Source of the DNA: Azolla caroliniana
Taxonomy: Eukaryota; Polypodiophyta
DNA length: 64,000 nt
Assembly (NCBI GenBank): GCA_043228905.1
Contig: JBHGNT010000009.1
Location: 21,018,001-21,082,000 of the forward strand
Direction: 5' to 3'
Under the pieces are notes generated by a model. It worked only from the letters and a program-made list of their open reading frames with translations, was not told the DNA's origin and searched no databases. How positions within the stretch are numbered: position 1 is the first letter of the stretch; every line of letters begins with the position of its first letter. Made by a program: the position numbers and the translations under genes. This document shows positions 20,045 to 32,162 of the stretch, in pieces.

Positions 20045-23000
20045 ATGGAAACAGGACATAGCTTCTCCCCTCTCTGTGGCTTCTCGACTCTGTCTCCTTG
20101 GCCTCCTGAGAGAAAACTTAATTTCGTTCCTTCATTCAGATATGGATTAACTGGCGATTACCTCCTCATCCCTTCCTCTGAAAGATCGTCAAGGATGACG
20201 AAAGAAGTAAGTAAAGAGTCTCTTCCTTTTCCTTGTATGTTGTTGCCTGAACAGATCAGAGCTCAGATTAGGGAGGAATCCCATATTTCCATTGAAGATT
20301 GTGTTCTGATGATCCAAAAATGCGTGAAAGACAAATGCGTACATCATGCTACAGGTTTGTATCTCTATTTCTGTATGAATGGATTGGAAAGCCATGATAT
20401 CCTCGGAAACAAACTGATATCCATGTGGGTGGAAGTAGGAAGTATTGTAGATGCTGAGAGGTGTTTCTACAAGTCCGGATCAGTCTCTGACTCATTGTGT
20501 TGTTCGCTAGCTAATGCTTACCTGCGAATCGGGGACATGAAAAATGCATTTTTTCTGTATCACATGATGCAGGAAGATACTATGTATCAATTTCGTACCC
20601 TTATTGACTTATTAAAAGCTTGCTCTAAATTTAAAGATGTTGGAATAGGATATGAAATTCATGCTGAGATAATTGAGAAAGGTTTTATTGAAATCAATCC
20701 TTATCTTGGTAGTTCTTTGGTGGATATGTATGCCAAATGTGGTTTACTCTCGAAAGCACAGCAAGTGTTCAATTTGCTTCTTATTCGAGATGTTGTCCCA
20801 TGGACGGCATTGATTTCTGGATATGTCCAGCATAATAATGGTATAGAAGCTCTGAATTGTTTTGAGCAGATGCAGTCTGAGGGTATCACTCCAAATGATG
20901 TCACATTTACATGGATCCTGAAAGCTTGTGCTGGAAGTGGAGCCATATTGGAAGGCATAGAGATACATAATGAGATTGTCAAGAAGGATTTGTTGAGAAA
21001 TAATCAAATCCTTGGAAATGCACTGGTGGATATGTATGTGAAATGTGGAAACCTAGCAAAAGCACAGGAAGTGTTTGATGATCTTTTGGTTCGTGATGTC
21101 ATCTCCTGGACTACTCTTATTTCAGGTTATGTCAAATATGAGCACCACAGTGAGAATGCACTTAACTGTTTCAAAAACATGCAACTTGAAGGCATTCAGC
21201 CAGATGCTTTCATATTTACATGCGTTCTGAAAGCTTGTAGTAACCTTAAGGCAATTGAACAAGGCAAAGAGATACATTTTGAAATTCTTGAAAAAGGGCT
21301 GCTGAAAGGAAACCTTTTTCTTGGCAATGCGCTGGTAGACATGTATGCCAAATGTGGGTTTCTAACAAAAGCAGTTGAGGTATTCCATTATCTTCCAGCT
21401 CATGATGTCGCCTCCTGGAATGCGTTGATTTGTGCATATGTACAACATGAGTGTGCCATGGAAGCACTTAGCTGTCTTGACGATATGCAGAAAGAAGGTA
21501 TCTCACCAGATGTAATGACGTATGCTTGTGTTCTAAAAGGTTGTGGAATCATTGGTGCTATTGGTAGAGGTAATGAAATACACATTGAGATTTATAAAAA
21601 GGGTTTATTGAATACAGATCTTTTTCTTGCCAATGCATTAATTGATATGTATGCAAAATGTGGTGCGATTAGGAAATCTGAGGAGGTATTTGACAAGATA
21701 AGAATTCATGACATAGTCTCATGGAATATTCTAATTTCAGGATACGTGCAACATGAATGGAATGGAAAGGCATTGGCATGCTTTGAAAAAATGCAGCTTG
21801 AAGGGGTTTGTCCAGATGCTTTCTCATTCACGTGCAGCCTGAAAGCCTGTGGCAATATAGGAGCTACAAATGATGGAAGAAAGATACATAATGACATTGC
21901 AAAGAAGGGTTTGTTAGAAAGTAATATTGCTATTGGAAATGCATTGCTTGACATGTACGCAAAATGTGGTCTTCTCACAGAGGCACTGGAAATATTTAAA
22001 GAACTTCACATTCCTGATGTTGTCTCATGGACTGCGTTAATTTCAGGCTATGTCGATCACAAACTCTGTAAGGAAGCTTTAGATTGCTTTGACCAGATGA
22101 AACTAGAAGGCATTGCCCCAAATATCATTACATTTGCTTGCAGCTTGAGAGCATGTGGCAGCATTGGAGACATAGAAAAAGGTAGAGAAATGCATTCAGA
22201 GCTTGTTGGAAAAGGATTGCTTGAAGAGAATGATATTGTTTTGGACACCACATTGGTTGATATGTATTCCAAAATAGGTTTTTTATTAGAAGCAAAATAT
22301 GTATTTGACACTCTTGGAGTCCAAGATGTTGTTGTGTGGACCGCTCTTATTGCAGGTTATGCTGCACACGAGCAAGAAGAGGAAGCACTAAGCCATTTCA
22401 ACCAAATGCAACTTATGGGTCTTTCTCCATCTGAGTTCACATACGCTTGTATCTTAAAAGCATGTGGAAGCTTAGGAGCTGTAGACATGGGTAGAAAGAT
22501 TCATTGTGATATTGAAATGAAAGCATTGTTAGATAATAATTTTGTTGTTGGAACTGCATTGATTGATATGTATTCTAAATGTGGTTTACTTAAGGAAGCA
22601 CAGATTATATTTGATGAACTTCGAGTTCGAGATCCAATCACATGGAATTCTCTGATTACAGGATATTCTCAACTAGGAGAAACTGAAGTTGTCCTCAGTA
22701 TGCTAGAAAGAATGAGAGCAGATGGTAATGAACCTGATGCAGTGACTTTCCTATGCATCATGAATTCATGTTGTCATGCAGGCCTAGTGAAGGAGGGTGA
22801 GATGTACTTTGGGGCAATGAGAAAATGTAATGGCGTTACTCCTACCCTGGAGCATTACACATGCATGGTTGATCTCTTTGGTCGAGCAGGTCAACTAGAT
22901 AGAATGGCAACTATGATGGAGGAAACATCGTTGAACTCTAGTGTTGTGATGTGGCTGGCTGTCTTGGCTGCATGTAGGAGGTATGCTAACATCGAGATTG

Positions 23001-23095
23001 GAAGACAGGCCTTCGAACAAGTGACACAATTAGATAAGAAGGGAGCTTCTGCCTATATTTGTATGTACAATATATATGCTGATGCCGATATGTGA
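20045..23095 (+). CDS. PLS-class pentatricopeptide repeat protein, ends inside the E domain
   Basis: A single 1016-residue ORF without introns. After ~180 less regular residues it carries about eight consecutive ~102-residue P-L-S triplets. Each has the words VDMYAKCG, RDVVSWTALISGY, EALxCFxxMQ, TFxCxLKAC and a GREIH-like word. The last repeats (CCHAGLVKEG, YTCMVDLFGRAGQ) lead into an E-type domain (VVMWLAVLAACRR). Such proteins bind organelle RNA one base per repeat, and PLS-E/DYW members direct C-to-U editing. Translation stops at a TGA after NIYADADM, where family members usually have Trp followed by EE; the sequence after the stop continues with EEKVVEMN. The gene therefore either ends early or has a TGG-to-TGA change, and it lacks a DYW deaminase. 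The ATG at 20045 gives an N-terminus that could be an organelle signal; a later Met is possible. Confidence 0.85.
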   Translation: METGHSFSPLCGFSTLSPWPPERKLNFVPSFRYGLTGDYLLIPSSERSSRMTKEVSKESLPFPCMLLPEQIRAQIREESHISIEDCVLMIQKCVKDKCVHHATGLYLYFCMNGLESHDILGNKLISMWVEVGSIVDAERCFYKSGSVSDSLCCSLANAYLRIGDMKNAFFLYHMMQEDTMYQFRTLIDLLKACSKFKDVGIGYEIHAEIIEKGFIEINPYLGSSLVDMYAKCGLLSKAQQVFNLLLIRDVVPWTALISGYVQHNNGIEALNCFEQMQSEGITPNDVTFTWILKACAGSGAILEGIEIHNEIVKKDLLRNNQILGNALVDMYVKCGNLAKAQEVFDDLLVRDVISWTTLISGYVKYEHHSENALNCFKNMQLEGIQPDAFIFTCVLKACSNLKAIEQGKEIHFEILEKGLLKGNLFLGNALVDMYAKCGFLTKAVEVFHYLPAHDVASWNALICAYVQHECAMEALSCLDDMQKEGISPDVMTYACVLKGCGIIGAIGRGNEIHIEIYKKGLLNTDLFLANALIDMYAKCGAIRKSEEVFDKIRIHDIVSWNILISGYVQHEWNGKALACFEKMQLEGVCPDAFSFTCSLKACGNIGATNDGRKIHNDIAKKGLLESNIAIGNALLDMYAKCGLLTEALEIFKELHIPDVVSWTALISGYVDHKLCKEALDCFDQMKLEGIAPNIITFACSLRACGSIGDIEKGREMHSELVGKGLLEENDIVLDTTLVDMYSKIGFLLEAKYVFDTLGVQDVVVWTALIAGYAAHEQEEEALSHFNQMQLMGLSPSEFTYACILKACGSLGAVDMGRKIHCDIEMKALLDNNFVVGTALIDMYSKCGLLKEAQIIFDELRVRDPITWNSLITGYSQLGETEVVLSMLERMRADGNEPDAVTFLCIMNSCCHAGLVKEGEMYFGAMRKCNGVTPTLEHYTCMVDLFGRAGQLDRMATMMEETSLNSSVVMWLAVLAACRRYANIEIGRQAFEQVTQLDKKGASAYICMYNIYADADM

Positions 23096-23099
23096 GAAG

Positions 23100-23880
23100 A
23101 AAAAGTAGTTGAAATGAACTAATGGGCCAAAGAACCAATTTGATGAAGCCACTACTCCTATTTAAGGCTGTGTATGTGTGTGCATATAATTGTAACAGAG
23201 TTGCCCATCACCAAATGCAATGTGAACATTGGCACCATTACACTTGACATGCAACTTTGATCAAGCCCTCATTCCTCTCAATTTTCAAGTCATATTTATC
23301 ACAGAACCTTCTATTAGCTCTCAGTTGCAACATAACCTTCGAGAACACTGACAACAATATGACAATCCAATCCAAAGATGGCATCTGTTTTATTCCTCAG
23401 CTGCACTTGAGAGAATGGGTTCACATCATTAGTTTTCTTGGATGGCAAAGGAAACTTTCACACTTTGCGGTACGCATAATTCTACCTGGGTTTCTATTTC
23501 TGCTGGAGAGTATTTGGGAAGATTCAGTCAGAAATAAGGATCTCAAATGTATGGATTTGCAAATGGTAGTGCTAGAGCTACAACCAAGGGAATCGCCAAT
23601 GTCATTTCGCCAATGGGGCTAACTTGATAAGGTCAACTCGTCAAAGAAGTCCCTTCAAAGATTTGCCACAAGAGTATGATGCATTTGTCATTAAGTCTTA
23701 CATATCTACACATAATCTGACTTGGCCAATGTACAAGTTTCTCATCTTAAGAGGAAGAGCAGAAACTTCAATGAATGTTACATTGGAAACTCCAAAACAT
23801 GCCTAATTAAGAAAAGTTGTGCAAAGAAAAGCATTGTATGATATGCATTGGTTGATATCTGTGCAATGATAACGTTCAAA
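23100..23880 (+). other. Region between the PPR gene and pseudogene, no gene recognised
   Basis: It begins with the decayed continuation of the PPR E domain (to ~23140). Short open frames at 23257-23622 and 23624-23806 follow; the second contains KDLPQEYDAFVI, reminiscent of copia gag (UBN2) but too short to rely on. Confidence 0.35.
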
Positions 23881-25300
23881 TATTAGATAAGGGCAGTGAG
23901 ACACATGAGCTATTGCATGAAATGGGTTCTTAAGAACGGAGTTTTTTTGTCAGTAATGCAGTAGTCAATATGTGCATAAAATGTGGGATGTTAGAAAAGC
24001 TCATGAAGTATTTGATAACCTTCCATGTCATGATGTCATCTCATGAATACTCTCATTATAGGATACAATGATGATGATCATGAATATGATGATGATGCAT
24101 TAATGTGCTTTGAAAAAATGCAACTTGAACTTGTATTGACTGATATCATTTCATTTTCTTGCATCTTAAAAGCAGGTGGAAACATTAGGGCCATATCTAA
24201 GGGCAGGGAAATATGTCATCATATTGCAACAACAGTGTTATTGAAAAAGCATCAAGACCTTGGAATCACAGTTATAAATATGTATATGTAATGTGAATTG
24301 CTTGGTAGTGCACAATAAGCGTTAGATAATCTTTCAATAAGAGCTGTTGTTACATGGACTACATTTATTGGTGTTGGTATGTTCAATATGATCACAATGG
24401 GAAAGCATTCGATCTCTTGACCGAATTAAGGTAGAGAGCATAACATTTGCTTGCGCCTTGAAAACCCGTGGCAGCATTGTAATTATTGAGAAAGGATATG
24501 AACACATGCTGGCCTTGTGAAAAAAGGTCCGTTGGACTCAGAACTGACACTTCTTAATGTATTTTTTGCCATGTATGCAAAATGTCGATTCCTATTGAAT
24601 GCAGAGGAAGTCTTTGATAATGCTTCAGTTCATGATGTTGGTGTCATGAACCTTAACTATTTTTGGATATTCTTGAGTACAGAAGCTTGGGGAGGTTATT
24701 CGCTTTTTTCATAATAGTGAGAGCCCAAGACAATATACCAGATCCAATTACATTGACCTATGTGCTTAATGTTTGCAATCATAGCGGCTTAGTTGTATAA
24801 GGGCAAATTCATTTTGAATCTATGATTGAAGAGTATGGCATTACACCAATACTTTTGCATCACACATGCCTAGGAGATCTTGTTGAGTGATTGGGTTAGT
24901 TAGAAAAAGCTTGAAATGTATCATAGAATAGGATCCCAGCACAATATGGCAAATCCAATTATATTTGTTAGTGTGTTTAATGTTTGTAATCATGGAGGTC
25001 TGGTTGATGAAGGAAACATGCAATTTTGAGGCTATGAGTAAAGATTATGGCATCACCCCTACATTCCATCATCACACATGCCTAGTAGATGTTTTTGTTT
25101 GATCAGGTCAGTTCAAAAAAGCTATAGGATCTATGGAAGAAACACCATTTATCCAAACAATGTGATGTGGCATGCAATGTTGGGTGCTTGTTAGAAGTGG
25201 GGGAATGGAGAGTTGGGAAGGCATGTATTTGAACATGCATTGGAGTTTGATGAAAAGGAGATTGGGGCTTAAATTCCATGCATAACATCTATGCCATAAG
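23880..25300 (+). pseudogene. PLS-class PPR pseudogene
   Basis: Fragments of PPR repeats occur in three shifting frames: ALMCFEKMQLE and ISFSCILKAGGN (24043-24291), then MYAKCRFLLNAEEVFDNA (24517-24714), then YGITPTFHHHTCLVDVF and KKAIGSMEETP (25030-25160). The final part matches an E domain. Many stops and frameshifts intervene. Similarity to the intact neighbour at 20045-23095 suggests a tandem duplicate that decayed. Confidence 0.8.
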
Positions 25301-26869
25301 CATGCTAGATGAGGATATGAGATAGATAAATAGATATTTTTATTAATGTCCACGGGATGGGTCAAGGTTGTAGTGGATATTATTCATTTAAGTCTACCCC
25401 TTCAATATTTGGCATCAAACTTGTTATTGACTTTCATTTCGATGACTCGAGATTAAATCTTCATGTTAAATAAAGGGGAAGATCTGTTTGAGATAGAGAT
25501 GACATGAACACTCCTAAAAGAAGGATACTTCTCTAGATGATAGTATTGGAATCTAGTCAAGAAATATGATGCATTGCCACCTCTAACAAAGGATGATAAA
25601 GCGGTTTCGAGCAAGAAAAGATATGAATACCTTCACAATGAAATAAAAAAACAATGTATCGGCACCCCTAATGAAGAGTGATATAGACTTTTTGAGCTAC
25701 AAATGATGTGAAGACCTCCATGATGAGGAAGACACCTCCCTAGCTTGATGTAAAGATCTCCATGATGGACTCTGTTTTTACATTCATAACATCAAATGAA
25801 AGTGTCCTAAAGAAATCTCTATTGAAATTTGGATTGTTCTTGTCAATTAGGTAGAATCACTAGAATATAAGATGCTCAATACCTCTTCTACTTATTCTAT
25901 GTTGTAATTTATAACTACATTTGACAAAAAATATTATATGAGGGGCATGATAGTGCCTTTTTATGCACAACCATGAGGCGAAAGGTACTTCATGATGTTT
26001 GGGTGAACCAAAACCGTTCCCCTAGGGATGGAGTTCAAATTCCTAAACAATCGAGCCGCAAAGTTGTATTGATAAAAATACAATGCCATTTCAAATTATT
26101 TTATTGTTGGGGTCATTGCGATGAAGATACTCCATGTTGGACTATGCTAGTTGCACTCTTCAAGGACATCCATGAGTGCATAAAAAAACACGATGAACAA
26201 CAAACTTGAAACATCCCTTATGGTAGTAGAGTTAAATCCCCTCCAATCAGTAATCGCTCAACAATTTGAGAAATGGAGGATGGATTTTATTGACCGAATT
26301 AGCCTAGCTTAAGAACAACAAATGCTATATAATCACCACCATGGATCATTGCATGAAGTAGGATGAGATCAAGGAGAGCATAAAAAGCAATACTAAAACT
26401 ATGGCTCAATTACTTATGAACACGTGGTCAGCCTCTAATTTGGGTGCCTATTAGAAGAAGTGAACTATAAAGGGTCACATTTTCTTAATGAGGTTGTTAT
26501 CCACACACTAGAAAAACATGTTATAAGTATCCTAGGTGCAACAATTAGCAAAGGATTCAAATAAAATCCTTGACTTTGTACATACAAGTTACAATTTCCA
26601 TGCAATTTTATTGAGGTTTGGAATTTCTTTTAACATAGCCACATATAAAACTCCTTTCTCTTCACTTCGTTGACAAGAGACAGTCACCCCATAGAGCTCC
26701 TAAAGCGTACTCATGAAGGTGATGTTCCAAGATAGATGGGAAGGAAATCAATTATTCTGAGTCCAACTCAAAAACCTAGAGCCTCATTATGTCTGACTCC
26801 ATCAATAACCTAGTAGATGATGACAACATTGCAACAACTTTAGATTAAAAAAATGACAACCTTCTGGAA

Positions 26870-27230
26870 TCACTACGGAAACTTCATTGACGAGTTATTC
26901 AAAATTGAATGTTTCGGAGCCACAAATTCTTATCGAAAGATGTACAATCATTCCTTGAGTTTTTGAATTTTTATCGAGGGATTCCCGATAATTGCGCTAA
27001 CTATTGATGGTGCCTACGTGCAAAGATCTCCCTTTCACTAGACTACGGATGCCCAAAACGCCTTCAAGTTACTGGATGAGGTACTCATCATAGCCCTTGT
27101 TTTATTGCATCCTAACCCACCCAAGCCCTTTTAGGTCAAAACTAATGCCTCTGATTTTGGGATTGCAACCATCCTATCTAGTGTCCTAATTTAACTAAAA
27201 AAATAAAAAAATCCTAGCAATGTTATAAGT
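26870..27230 (+). pseudogene. Decayed Ty3 pol fragment in unit A
   Basis: Contains cattccttgagtttttgaat followed by a tttatcgagggattcccgat stretch, which reads as VQSFLEFLNFYRGFPDN-like Ty3 RT/RNase H connection sequence. A later stretch (cttgttttattgcatcctaa) corresponds to the RNase H start. Many stops. The same relic lies at ~30170-30510 and 51210-51480. Confidence 0.65.
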
Positions 27231-28253
27231 GGATCATTGCGGAAAAAATACTAATGTACTATGTTATAGAAACCCCTTCAAATAATTATATTTCATCAAC
27301 TAGAATGAATCCAATAAAGAACAACTTCAAATGTCACAATCAATACATATATATCCATTGATGTAAATAATACATGTATAGCACCAAATGGACACAAGAA
27401 AAAAGGGCAAGATAGTAATAATGAAAGCCAATCAAATACTGTAATGTCATTTTGCTAGGAAAATAGTGTTGATTTACATGAGATCAACTAATAACATGAT
27501 TTTCAACATGCAGGTTGCTTTTAAAAAGGTGCTTTATAATGAGAAATAGATGTGCATATATCATCATCGCATTGTATAATCACTTTTGAATCGCATCATT
27601 TTCAACCTTTGGGTTGTGGACTGTGAATTTGTAAAATTAGTTTTTTAATGAACTTACTATTGTTGTGGCAACACTGTGTCCAACTAATAACTAATCACAA
27701 GATTTATGAATTTGAACATTGAATCGACGTCTAGATCTTTCGGTCAACTTGTTTGGCTAATTATGACTTTGGAATATTATTTCGGCCTGGGACCCAACCG
27801 ATGAAGGTTGATGCTCTTCTTGATGGTGAAAATTTGCGCTCCTAAGTTACATGAGTTAGTAACTGAATAATAATCTTCACCACATAGCCAAAATATGGGC
27901 TAGGGTAGCGATGATACATGAATAATAATGTGGGATGTCGTAGTTTTTCATATCGTTTCCTAGATAGAGCTTATCCCCCAATAGTTTCCACCGCCTGTCC
28001 GAGGTTGAGCCCTGGATTTGACAGTCCAATGTAACATGAGTTTGCATAAATGTGGATTCCACATAGATGATTAGATCACATTAGAATCTCATAGTACGTA
28101 ATATACTTGAATGCATGGGCAAACATTCTTTTTTCGTATGAATGCGTATGTTATCAAAAACATTCTTATGTTTTAAAAAAAAAGAAATACTTTTTTACCT
28201 TAAAGTTTTGGTTTTACCTCATTAATAAAATAATGAATAAAAAGTATGGTATT

Positions 28254-28680
28254 TTACCATACTTCGAGAGGGTGTTTACCATGCTCGAATGATTGAAACA
28301 TTCGCGAATGCGAGTGCAATGGATTAGATATTTCTTTTCTGTTCAGCGTTCGGTAAAGAGATAATAAGCAGGCAAAGAGATAAGCAGGTGCGCGTGTCGC
28401 GTATGGTACGGGACACGTGGAAGGCTGCCAAGAGTCTTCCGTACAATTGCCAGGTGTGTCTGTGTACGTACGGTCTGCTTTTTGGCAAACAATCATATGC
28501 GCAGGAAAACGTTGGAGAGCGTCCTTTTCTTCGTGTTCTGTCTCTCTTCTTATCCCGAAGAAGAAAGCGCAAGGTACAGAAGGATGAGGAGGAGGAGGAG
28601 GTGGAGAGAATTGCTTCCTTTATCTCTTTTCCAGAGATGGAGCCAGCAGACCAGGCACCATGTGAATGGAGATGACATGA
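28254..28680 (+). promoter_or_regulatory. Orphan copy of the lectin-gene promoter/leader block
   Basis: It matches the region upstream of the lectin ORF (31650-31990) and of the lectin pseudogene (53260-53460). Shared words are ttcgcgaatgcga, gcgcgtgtcgcgt, ttctgtctctctt, gaagaaagcg and gatggagccagcaga-like. It then runs directly into the start of unit B at ~28672, with no lectin coding sequence left. The promoter of unit A has therefore lost its gene. Confidence 0.65.
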
Positions 28681-31600
28681 ACACCCCTAAAAGAAATACT
28701 TCTCCAGATGATAGTATTGAAATCTAGTGATGAAATATAGATGCATTGCCACCCCTAACAAAAGAAGATAAAGCATTCTCGAGCAAGAAATGATATGAAT
28801 ACCTTCACAATCAAATAAAAAAACAATGTATCGGCACCCCTAATGAAGAGTGATGTAGACTTTTTGAGCTACAAATAATGTGAAAACCTCCATGATGAGG
28901 AAGACACCTCCCTAGCTTGAAATTAAAGAATTCTCCCTTCTGAAGGAGATGAGATGATGTACCAATTTTCTTTAGAATTTCATGACACGTTCATTCAATT
29001 ATTCGATGAAATCTTATTGTTAATTCCAATAGACTTTGTTTTGCGTTCATAACATCAAATGAAAATGTCCTAAAGAAATCTCTCTCGAAATTTGGATTGT
29101 TCTTATCAATTAGGTAAAAGCACTAGAATATAAGATACTCGGAGTAGGTACCTCTTCTACTTATTCTATATTTATGACTACATTTGACAAAAAATATTAT
29201 ATTAAAAATACTATGCACAACCATGAGGTGAAAGGTACTTTGGGCGAACCAAAACCATTCCTCTAGGGATGGAGTTCAAATTCCTAAACAATCAAGCCGC
29301 AAAGTTGTATTGATAAAAATACAATGCCATTTCAAATTATGTTGCTGTTGGGGTCATTGGGGTCATTGCGATGAAGATACTTCATGTTGGGCAATGCTAG
29401 TTGACTCTCTTCAAGGACATCCATGAGTGCATCAAAATATGATGAATGACAAACCTAAAAAATATCTTAAGAACACATGGACAACCTCTAATTTGGATGC
29501 CTATTAGAAATAGTGACCTATCCCCTCCAATCAGTAGTCACTCAACAATTTGAGAAATGAAGAATGGACTTTATTGACCGAATTAGCCTAGTTTAAGAAC
29601 AACAAATGCTATATGGTCACCACCATGGATCATTACTGAAGTAGGATAAGACCAAGGAGAGCATAAAAAGCAATACTAAAACTATGGCTCAAATTCTTAA
29701 GAACACGTGGACAAACTCTAATATGGATGCCTATTAGAAACATTGATCTATTAGGGGTCACATTTTCTTAATGAAGTTGTTATCCACACACTAGAAAAAA
29801 TGTTGTAGTATCCTAGGTGCAACAATTAGCAAAGGATTCAAATAAAATCCTTGACTATGTACAGATAGGTTACAATTTCCATGCAATTTTATTGAGGTTT
29901 GGAACTTCTTTTAACATAGCCACATATAACACTCCTTTCTCTTCACTTTGTTGACAAGAGACCGTCACCCCATAGAGCTCCTAGAGCTTACTCATGAAGT
30001 TGGTGTTCCAAGATAAATGGGAAGGAAATTGATTATTCTGAGTCCAACTCAAAAACCTAGAGCCTCATCATGTCTGACTCCATCAATAACCTAGTTGATG
30101 ATGACAACATTGCAACAACTTTAGATAAAAAAAATGACAACCTTTTGGAATCACCAGGGAAACTTCAAGAAACTTCATTGATGAGTTATTCAACACCGAA
30201 TGTTTCAGAGCCACAAATTCTTATCGAAAGATGTACAATCATTCCTTGAGTTTTTGAATTTTTATCGAGGAATTCCCAATAATTGTGCTAACAATTGATA
30301 GTGACTTAGTGCAAAGATCTCCCTTTCACTAGACTATGGATGCTCAAAACGTCTTCAAGTTACTCGAGGAGTTAATCATCATAGCCATCATTTTATGGCA
30401 TCGTAACCCACAAAAGATCTTTTAGGTCAAAACTAATGCCTTTGATTTTGAGATTGCAACCATCCTATCTTGTCTCCTACTTAAATTAAAAAAAAAAAAT
30501 CCTAACAATATTATAAAGTGGATCATTGCTGAAAAAACACTAATGTACTATGTTATAAAAATCCCTTCAAATAATTATATTTCATCAACTCGAATGAATC
30601 AAATAAAGAACAACTTCAAATGTCACAATCCATACATATATGTCCATCGATGTAAATAATACATGTATAGCACCAAATGGACACAAGAAAAAAAGGCAAG
30701 ATGGTTATAATCAAAGCCAATAAAATAATGTAACGTCATTTTGAGAGGAAAATAGTGATGATTTATGTGAGATCAACTAGTAACATGATTTTCAACATGC
30801 AAGTTGCTTTTAAAAAGGTACAGTTTTATAATGAGAAATAGATGTGCATATATGATCATGGCATTGTATAATCACTTTTGAATCGCATCATTTTCAACCT
30901 TTGGGTTGTGGATTGTGAATTTGTAAAATTAGTTTTTTAATGAACTTACTGCTGTTGTGGCAACACTGTGTCCAACTAATAACTAATCACAAGATTTATG
31001 AATTTGAACATTGAATCAACGTCTAGATCTTCGGTCAACTTGTTTAGCTAATTACGACTTTGGAATATTATTTCGGCCTAGGACCTAACCCACGAAGGTT
31101 GATGTTCTTCTTGATGGTGAAAATTTGTGCTCCAGCTATAGGGGATGAAGGCCTTTGTGACTAAGAACCCCAATTTTTGTTGAAGCTAAATCAATTGCAT
31201 GCATTCAAGAAGATTGTCGAGGATTGGCGACTGATAAATAGGTAAATAAAATTAAGAGAGTTCATACTGAATCGTAAAGGCATATACCTTCATCAAACTC
31301 TCTTATCGAGCCAAGTTGAGTTACATGAGCTAGTAAGTGAATAATAATCTTCACCACACAGCCAAAATATGGGGTAGTGTAGCGATGATACATGAATAAT
31401 AACGTGGGATGGGGATGTGGAGTCCACATAGATGATAAGATAAGATTAGATTAGAATCAGACTTCATAGTACGTAATATAGTTAGAATGCATGGGCAAAC
31501 AATCTTTTTTCATACGAATGAAAAACGAATGCGTATGTTATCGAAACATTCTTATGGGTTTTTTAAAACACTTTTTTACCTTAATTTTTTAATTATTTTT

Positions 31601-32030
31601 GTTTTACTTTATAATAACTAATGAATACAAAAAGTATGGTATTTACCATACTCCGAGGGAGTTTACCATACGAGGATGATTGCATAACATTCGCGAATGC
31701 GAAGGCAAGTATGGTTCAAAAACTATGGATGATTAGATATTTCTTAGCTGCGCGTGTCGCGTGGGATGTGGGAGGGCCGGCCAAGCATCTTCTGTACTAC
31801 ATCAGGTGTCTGTTTTTATTCTGTATGTACTGACTGCTTTTTGCACAATCATGCGCAAGAAAACGTGGAAATTGTTCTGTCTCTCTTATCCCCAAGAAGA
31901 AAGCGAAGAAGGTACAACAGAAGGAGAAAGAGCAGGTAGAGAGAATTCGATTCCTTTTATCTTTTTCGCAGAGATGGGAGCCACCAGAGCAGGCAGGCAC
32001 CACGTGAAAATGGAATGGAGCCCAGGATTT
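28670..32030 (+). repeat. Segmental duplication unit B
   Basis: Tandem copy of unit A, ending in the promoter of the lectin ORF at 32163. Compare 27720-27840 with 30995-31130, and 27400-27500 with 30680-30790. Small insertions such as the 31140-31310 stretch distinguish it from A; that extra stretch has a counterpart in unit C near 51660-51790. Confidence 0.75.
30170..30510 (+). pseudogene. Decayed Ty3 pol fragment in unit B
   Basis: The same relic as at 26870-27230, with the same layout and independent point changes. No coding capacity. Confidence 0.65.
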
Positions 32031-32051
32031 AGGGTTTAGGCTGTGGCCATG

Positions 32052-32162
32052 AACTCCTATATAGCCTTCTTCCTTCATCGACAACCCTAAACCCTAAAAC
32101 CCTAAGCCCTAAGCCCTAAGCCCTAAGCCCTAAGCCCTAAACCCTAAACCCTAAAACCTACA
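32052..32162 (+). promoter_or_regulatory. TATA box and telomere-motif leader of the lectin ORF
   Basis: A TATA-like cctatatagcc at ~32056 precedes a run of CCCTAAA/CCCTAAG heptamers from ~32089 to 32158, about nine units, ending just before the ATG at 32163. Telo-box motifs are common in plant leaders of growth-related genes; such a long run in a leader is unusual. A degenerate version precedes the lectin pseudogene at 53512-53590. Confidence 0.7.

Larger units (their letters stand above)
25500..28680 (+). repeat. Segmental duplication unit A (lectin-unit upstream block)
   Basis: About 3.2 kb that repeats, with modest divergence, at ~28670-32030 (unit B). The units begin at gagatgacatgaacacncc and end in the promoter-like block with atttcttnnctg and the Lys/Arg-rich leader region. 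The order of blocks is the same in both, including a decayed Ty3 fragment and the ggatcattgcggaaaaaata block. Parts recur again at 50.9-53.6 kb (unit C). Confidence 0.75.

Noticed and set aside
23257-23622. 121-codon frame after the PPR gene
   Set aside because: No family recognised, and it lies in the decayed stretch between gene and pseudogene.
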